NCBI GenBank assembly: GCA_030141605.1
Contig: JAQGDQ010000336.1
Span: 62,001 to 126,000, forward strand
Direction of reading: 5' to 3'
DNA from: Tubiluchus corallicola
Taxonomy: Eukaryota > Priapulida > Priapulimorpha > Priapulimorphida > Tubiluchidae
DNA: 64,000 nucleotides
The notes beneath the pieces are model-generated. The model had not been told where the DNA came from. It did not search any database and worked only from the letters and a program-made list of their open reading frames with translations. Shown one piece after another: positions 22,909-64,000 of this stretch (the first letter of the stretch is position 1; every line of letters begins with the position of its first letter). A program made the position numbers and the translations under genes.

Positions 22909-25900
22909 GAGATATAAATATGTTGTGGTTGTTGTCCAGTATGCAGAGTTATTGAATCTGTCAGACAGCTTTCTATTATCATTATAATTCCATTGTCTCA
23001 GTTCATGTAAGTTTAATTTCCAGACAATTTGTTTAGCTTTCATTGATATTTAGTTGTATTGGCAATGAATTTATGTAGCCAGTTTATCATGGCCACCTAC
23101 TGATATCACCGTATTTCAGAGAAATTCTCTGAATTTTACAAACTTGGTGTAGATATGTTATTAATGCCATGTAGTTTTACCTTTGTGTGAAAATAATTCA
23201 TTGTCTTTAATTGTTGCGTTTACACTGTGTTGTTTTTAGACTGCTCAACAGCTTTTTAAAGTGTATTCCGTACTTTCTGAACGCTAGTCAGAGCTCAATC
23301 CTGTCTTGGACTAAACAGCAATCTTTTGATAATCATTGTAGTGTAGTTACTTTATAACAATGGACTGCAGTTACTAGTCATTGTGATACTTCATGCTACC
23401 TAGCATACTGGTGTTCAAATCTTATCATATAGAGTTTGCCGATCTATTATGATTTTAGCTCTACTGTTTCAAACATTCATTGTAGGAACAAGTACTGGCT
23501 GTCCTTTGGTGAGCTGTTAAAGGTGCAAGGCATTCTTTTCTTTGAAATCACTTTATTCTCATAAGCGTGTTTTACCGGAATTGTATAAGATTGCTATAGC
23601 CCTTAGACCAAAAAACGATATTTCTGTATTAGTTAATGCATGGTGCTGTCTGTTCTCTAAGAATTATTTAAATATTGTATTACTATATGTGCAAAGTGTA
23701 TTCCATTTTCAAATAAAGTCTTTGAATGTATCCAGTGTGAGCAGCTTATCATTAAGGTATCCTCGGTAATATATTGTCAGATGATGTCTCAGGACTGTTT
23801 CAGTTTTCTTTTATAATGACTTAGTTAGGATTGTTGAAGTAGTGAGTTATAAAGTGCTTTTATTGTCTAATCTCAATATTACTTGTAATTCAATGCACTC
23901 TATTGCGATATATCCGGCATTTATTTTTGTTGAATAATTTTCAGATCACATTTAATGTTGATTCACGACTGGTGTTAAATAATTGCGCATTGATTTGCAG
24001 ACATGAAGTTTTTAACAGTGATTGGATTTGCTTAATTCTGTGTCATTGTTAGCTAACGTTTCTCGTCTGATCACTCATTAGCATATCTCTGGTTTTGTCA
24101 TGGCCTCTGTGTTTGTGATATGTATTCATTTTATTCACTAGTTAGCATTTGCGGCGGCGTGGTCTCAGTTTTGTGATAATCAGTCTTTTTAGGTGCACTG
24201 TATTTAATGTAACGGGTAAAGTTCTGCCTGCATTACTACATGTCATTGCGTGCCGAATCTGTATGTACTGCTTGCATGCAGAATTATAAATGTTAAAACT
24301 TTCAGTTCTTTCTCACATAATAATGATGCATTGTTTGTAATAAATGATAAAAATGCAGTAATATGTACTTGAACTGGAAGGCCACTTGCTGTACTTGTAT
24401 ATATTAATAGATTATAGGCCCGGGTTTTGCTGGTGGTATGGTACTTGTATAATATACATATTGAAACATTGTTGTGTACCACTCGGCACGTACTGTGGCT
24501 ACTCGTATTAGCATTAACATCGGTAAGAGAACAGTTGCTGCATTGCATCACTGTACAAGAACTCGAATGATTTTGTGCTTGTTAGTGTTTTGTATAGGAA
24601 ATGTCAGAATGTAGATTGATTTACCAAAAGAATTTTCATACAGTTTTAAAACTGTACCAGCAGATTTTATTGTTATAAGGAGCAAAAATTTAATCCAGTT
24701 CGTTTAATCTTAATTCATTGTGAAAACATTTGCTTTGAACATTTCCTTGCTAAAATGTTTACTAAGACTGTTTTTTTGTTGTTGCTGCGGGATTTTAGTT
24801 CCAAACTTGAAAATGTGCAGTTTTACTGGATTTGTATTTTTCTGAGCATTGCTATGAAAATGTTCCAGGGAATACACTCCTTGTTCACAGCGTTTCATCA
24901 GTATAGAGTTCCAGAAATAATGTAAAAATGGTCTACTAAAATACATTTTGCAATGATGCACATATGTGAATTTCTAAATTAGTCATCTTGTAGAGCATTT
25001 AAGAAAAAGCAGGAAAACATTTTTGAATTTTTTCAAAGCTATTGTGAAAATGTTGTTTTTCTGCAGGGGAAATTATATTACAACATTGTCCCTACGTGTC
25101 ATTTAGTATGAAACTTTGAACAAAGTGCAATAATTCATTTATCAGTTCATTCTGCTTTACACTGTGGGTAGATTCAGCAAAAATCTAGCAATGCTTCAGA
25201 AAATGTTTTCAGTGGTTGTGTATCAGATGAACTGAATTACAAATTGATACTATTATTTGTGCAGAAATTTGGTTGTTAGGGCATTTCCAAAGAGTTATTT
25301 GTATATAACAGAGCTTTATTTACACAGGAACAAGGCGGAGCTTTCCATTTAGCCTTATTGTTTCAAACAGAAGTCAGTTACTTCAATTATCTCACTTTAA
25401 TGGTCACATCTTTTCAAGAAGATTTGATTTTGGTTTATATGTGCCTAAAGCTTGTTTTTATTTATCGTTTTTTCACACCTTATTAATTTGTTTTTAAATG
25501 AGTTCAAAGAAACCGTTTGACATCCAGGTTTGCAGCAATTGGAATACCCAGTGTTTTCGTTGGAGTGTGGTGCAATGCAGTTGTTACAGTATTTGTGCTG
25601 TGAATCATCGTGAGTCAGTCACTCTGTACGTTGTATCTTGTGTCGAGTATGGAGTCTAATTGTGTAAATTTATTAAGATGTGCAGGACATGTAATCATTG
25701 CAGTCTGTGCACATATTTGTCCCCTATTATAATACTATATGATTGATTAAAAACTATTGCATTGAGTAATGGTATCAAGTACAGGGTTTGTATGTCGACG
25801 ATCACTAATCATGTAAATTGGAAATTATTAGGAATGCTGTGTAGAAGTCCAAAGTTGCATTGTGATAACTTGCTTCATCAAGAGTGTGATTGTTTTTAAA

Positions 25901-26236
25901 ATTAGGAGCACTTTTTAAGTAATAGGATGCTCTCTGTACTGAAAAGGTGCTGCTTTCTGCCAATAATGTTGTCAAATATTATGTGTTTCAATTGTATGAA
26001 GACCACCTATTTTGTTCATATTGCCACGTAGATATACTATTATTTTGCTTTTGCAATTGTCCCTAATGCTAATTTAATATCTTTACGCAGGAAATTAATA
26101 TTGGTACTTAATAGTTTTTATTCAGGATGTTTCTAATGAAACGCATTTATCTGACATTATCTTCCATTGTATCACGATTTTGTGTGTGTTATTATATTTT
26201 ACTGATAATAATAAAAGAGCTCTTACTTTCAAAATG

Positions 26237-26286
26237 TTGGGTGGGGCTAGGTACCTGGCCATGAATTACCACGCCCCACCTCCCAA
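26237..26286 (+). other. Small GC-rich hairpin after a poly(A) signal
   Basis: TTGGGTGGGGC at 26237-26247 pairs with GCCCCA plus CCCAA in the 3' arm (26273-26286), leaving a 3-base bulge and a loop of about 25 bases. It stands out in very AT-rich sequence and starts about 20 bases after AATAAA at 26210. Its role, if any, is unknown. Confidence 0.4.
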
Positions 26287-26725
26287 TGTGACCGTCTTTA
26301 ATGTGTTGTTTATTATTATAACATGCTAGTTTTCATTCTGTAGATGTTATGTTGGCTAATGGTATTAAAGGGAGTTGTCAGCTCCTAGCTATAGGAAAAT
26401 GTGTGTTCTTGCTTTTTACGGATGTATTTTTTCCATAAGCACAATATAACTTGACATCAGTAGGACATACCAAAGAGTGAATCAAGTCCCGATTTGTTTG
26501 AGTACATTCTATATGCGAACTGCGAATGACATTGCAAATAGAAAATTTTTACATTCAAGTCACAGGAGTTACTTCTGTTTAATAGGTGAAATGACCAACA
26601 ATGCTGCATAGAGTGAGTTCTGGTCGTAAATTAGCTGCATACTCGTATATAAGTGCATATTGCTAGAAAAATAAGACAAAATAAAAAGCAAAGAAATACT
26701 GGAGTTATCAAAAATACATCTAGCC

Positions 26726-28608
26726 TTTATTATCTATTTTCTTGAAGCACAATCTAGGGCAATTTTCTCATATGTGTTTGATGTTTGCTTTCCTTATCCA
26801 CTGTATTTTATAAATGTTTTTCACATATTAAACAAGTGAAAAAACGTTAATAAATGTTGAATATTACAGAACTCAGTTGAAGTGTATCGCTGTCATGATA
26901 AGGTGCGTCAGAGTGCGTTCTAGGTCACATCACTTACCACATAAGTTTTGCCAAATTTAATTTGTTTGCTATTCTCTGTCTTTTTGCTAAAGAAGTAAAA
27001 TGGTTTTCACTACGTATGCCTATGGAACACAATCTATGGATGTCCGACAGAGTTGCAGACTTTTTTGTTACCCTACAGTTTAGTTTGACAAAGAATTCCT
27101 GGCAACATTTCTAACATCAGTTGTACACAAATACTGGGGGAAAATAACTACAATAAGATGAACACAAGCCCTTTTAGACCTTGTTCTAACGGCGACCAGG
27201 TACGTAAAATCATTATTTCATTAAAAGACAAAATAAAAGGGAGTTCTCCAATGAATACTTAAATTAACTCGGCAATTATAACAAGCCATCAAAGAAAAAA
27301 CTAGAGCTTAAAAATTTTTAAATCATAAATTAGATACGATTTCACTAATACAATATTTCGGATACCTTTCTTAATACAAACTTCAGAACTCTGTAACTAT
27401 TTACCATTACTAACAAAAATACAAAGAACTCAGATTACAAACAGTCACGCATTAATCTGTTTAAACTTTGGCTTGCATGATGTCATATTAAAAATCTTTA
27501 GCAGTTTATGATCGATTAGCTTAAGTCTATGGATGAGGTAACAAGATCGAGCAACAAATCAAAAATTTTTGAAATGGTTAAACTAATTTGAAGTATAGAA
27601 GAACAGTCTTTGAATGCATAAACTATTTACCACCTTACAAATAAGTTTTTAATTAATCAGCCTGTATCACGTTACAAAGAGCATAAAAATTATCTTTATA
27701 GACGTGAAATTTTGTGAATATACGTTTGGCTTACAAATGCAAATAAATTATCCAAAGCAAGAGCTACTATACAATAGTTAAAAGCGACAATGGATGTAAT
27801 TATATACATTTAGCTGCCGAGCCTTGAGAAACTGATTTACTTGACAAAATTAACTATCTGGGTGAATCCTATTCTAACGTGTGGACCACTTGAAACATAA
27901 CACTATAATCTTTAAATATAACAAAATTACATGTAGATTAGATTTCACGGTACAGTCAATGACCTCAAGAGGTGTGTAAGAGACAATCTGATCAACATAA
28001 TCAAACTGTGACTATTGTGTTAGCAATGTCAGTGCTTCATCAAACATAAAATTTTGATATTTCTGTTAGTTACGTAGGAATGATGAAGTTCAACAGGTCA
28101 AAGCCCATTTTACAATTTCAAATTGGTGTCCAGGCAAATGATGTAATTAAAGGTGAAGGAACATTACAAAGCTTTAGCTTATTATCTTATTACAATAACA
28201 TTTCTAGTAACAATAATTATCATCCAATTAAAACATTTAATAGGTAAAGTGTAGTTCATTGTACGTCTTTTGACTAAAATCGCTTTATACAATGTATTAC
28301 ATATAAATACTACATATAATCAACTATACAATAAGTTCTACCAAGTTTCTCCTATGCTTATCTTTATCATAAAAATTATATGACACAGCATTATGTACAT
28401 TTTTCGTAATTTACACAAACATATAATACGGAAGTATTAAGACCCAAAGCGGGCTAATTTGATAACCTAACAACTGAAACAATCTCATACACGGAAGTAA
28501 AAATCATTAAAAAATCAACAACTTATAAATAATTACAAAATTCAAATAATTAAGTACAAAAACACAATGAGCATTAATTAACAGCACAAATGAAATTATA
28601 CCAATTGC
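26726..28608 (-). other. 3' flank / possible 3' UTR of the C3-like gene
   Basis: No coding sequence lies between the C3 stop and the TNRC6 side. Minus-strand poly(A) signal candidates are ATTAAA near 28,230 (about 380 nt after the stop) and AATAAA at 26726-26731. The + strand here is A-rich, matching the composition of the C3 introns and opposite to the TNRC6 side. Confidence 0.4.
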
Positions 28609-63103
<34,495 letters not shown>

Positions 63104-63465
63104 TATGAAGACGTAATAACAAATCCACTACATCAAATCAACACAGAGATTCAATCGCTAGTTATTACAGCTCTTGCGTCCACAATTTTTTACACTCTAT
63201 CCACAGATGAGATTAAGGTCTTTCGCAATAGCTATTAGAAATCTATAGTCGATTAAATAATTGTACTTTCACAAACTTCGAGTTTGGAGCAGTCTTCAAC
63301 AAACGTCTGTAACCGGTTTCACTGAACAATAATTAACACGTTGTGACCGTTGCGTCTTTGGCTACAAATGAAACCATGCTCTCTTGCATTCGCATTGTGC
63401 TTGCATGAAGGGCGGGCGGGATTCACGCAATATTAACACTTGCAGGCTGCGCACGATTTTATATA
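63104..63465 (-). promoter_or_regulatory. C3: Candidate C3 core promoter and 5' UTR
   Basis: On the minus strand TATATAAAA occurs at 63457-63465, about 354 bases before the start codon, which would allow a 5' UTR of about 320 nt. A GC-rich run (GGGCGGGCGGG on the + strand, 63410-63420) lies just downstream of it. AT-rich sequence makes chance TATA boxes common, so support is modest. Confidence 0.35.
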
Positions 63466-64000
63466 AGTTTTACCATCGTAAACGAAGTAATCAACGTTGT
63501 CTGTCTCTGTGTATAGCTATAACACGCGTTTTACTGCTATAGTTTATAACATTTGCCAGTAAGCTTGTCCGGACGCTTGCCAAGTCTCACCGAAATTTAT
63601 TTCTAACTAATGTTTGCTTTGTTGCACGCAGGGTTGCAGCACTGAGCTCTAAATATAAACGGCTTGCTACATGCTTTGTGGCTTTCGTTGTTGAATCTTA
63701 CAAAAAGACTTTCCGGGCGATTATTGTCATAATCTAACTTTCCATATCCACAACTTTTCATAATTAATTATAAAAAAACTTACAGTCAAGTTCAAAATTT
63801 CAACGTCATTTTACAAGACCATCGTTTCATGTCCATTTGACCTAATCCACGATCTTTGTTTATTTTCTCTCTCCCAGAATACCAATTGTCTGTCTGTGAA
63901 GTGAAACCTCGGTTTCCTCGTTGTTTAACCCGCTGTGTCTCCACTAAACTGGTCAATTGGTTTCTTAACCAGTTATCTCAGTTTCGAGCCACTAATACTT
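63466..64000. other. Upstream flank of the C3-like gene
   Basis: No open frame or RNA gene is seen. This is the presumed 5' regulatory region, but I could not recognise specific binding sites with confidence. Confidence 0.4.

Larger units (their letters stand above)
20144..26679 (+). other. Probable long 3' UTR of TNRC6 and downstream sequence
   Basis: No coding exon follows the stop codon. The stretch is T- and G-rich on the + strand and closed in all frames at domain scale. Candidate poly(A) signals (AATAAA) occur near 23,713, at 26210-26215 (followed by GT-rich sequence) and at 26680-26685. Long 3' UTRs are usual for TNRC6 mRNAs. The end point is inferred from strand composition and signals only. 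Confidence 0.45.

Noticed and set aside
22777..23043. Minus-strand frame with a Tyr-Ile run
   Set aside because: Produced by the (TA)n repeat inside the putative TNRC6 3' UTR.

Overview
The window is eukaryotic and metazoan. It is AT-rich, split by many GT-AG introns of roughly 100 bp to 2 kb, and littered with microsatellites and decayed transposons. It holds two protein-coding genes arranged tail to tail. The pairing of an animal GW182/TNRC6 gene with a complement C3-type gene, at this intron density, points to a non-vertebrate animal. I cannot name the phylum from the sequence alone.

Positions 1-8,420 hold no convincing gene. They contain a 209-bp near-perfect foldback element (2563-2771), several simple or cryptic repeats, a GC-richer block of unknown nature (4985-5300), and a possible promoter or first non-coding exon near 7,770-8,420. 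Positions 9,190-11,470 carry a decayed LINE in antisense orientation. Positions 11,503-20,143 (+) are the TNRC6/GW182 gene, modelled as 11 coding exons and 1,278 aa. Its order is a GW-rich Argonaute-binding region, a Q-rich region, a PAM2-like motif, the PWKG and PPPGL motifs, an RRM, and a short tail. A pogo-type transposase remnant sits in its first coding-side intron. Downstream is a long T-rich stretch, probably 3' UTR, reaching about 26.2-26.7 kb.

Positions 28,609-63,103 (-) are a complement C3-like gene. I could join 40 exons in one continuous frame of 5,400 nt (1,799 aa). Exons run from a signal peptide (63,103) through the macroglobulin domains, an RVKR beta/alpha processing site, a six-cysteine anaphylatoxin domain, MG7, CUB, the GCGEQ thioester with its catalytic histidine, MG8, and a C345C/NTR domain (stop at 28,609). 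First-exon splicing crosses an 11.4-kb intron holding a tRNA-headed SINE with an ATT tail, local duplications and GC-richer patches. Intron 3 carries a 1,104-bp PIF/Harbinger-type element with a TTA target duplication.

The two genes have unrelated jobs: TNRC6 works in cytoplasmic microRNA silencing, and C3 is a secreted opsonin and central complement component. They share only the convergent 3' boundary near 26.2-26.7 kb. The most unusual content is in the C3-like protein. It has two extra polybasic segments (RRRR just before the thioester domain, and an Arg/Ser-rich insert with KRRR just before the last MG8 strands), an extended C3a linker ending in TRGR, and a very basic C-terminus. Together these suggest a multi-chain C3 with an alpha/gamma break placed as in C4.
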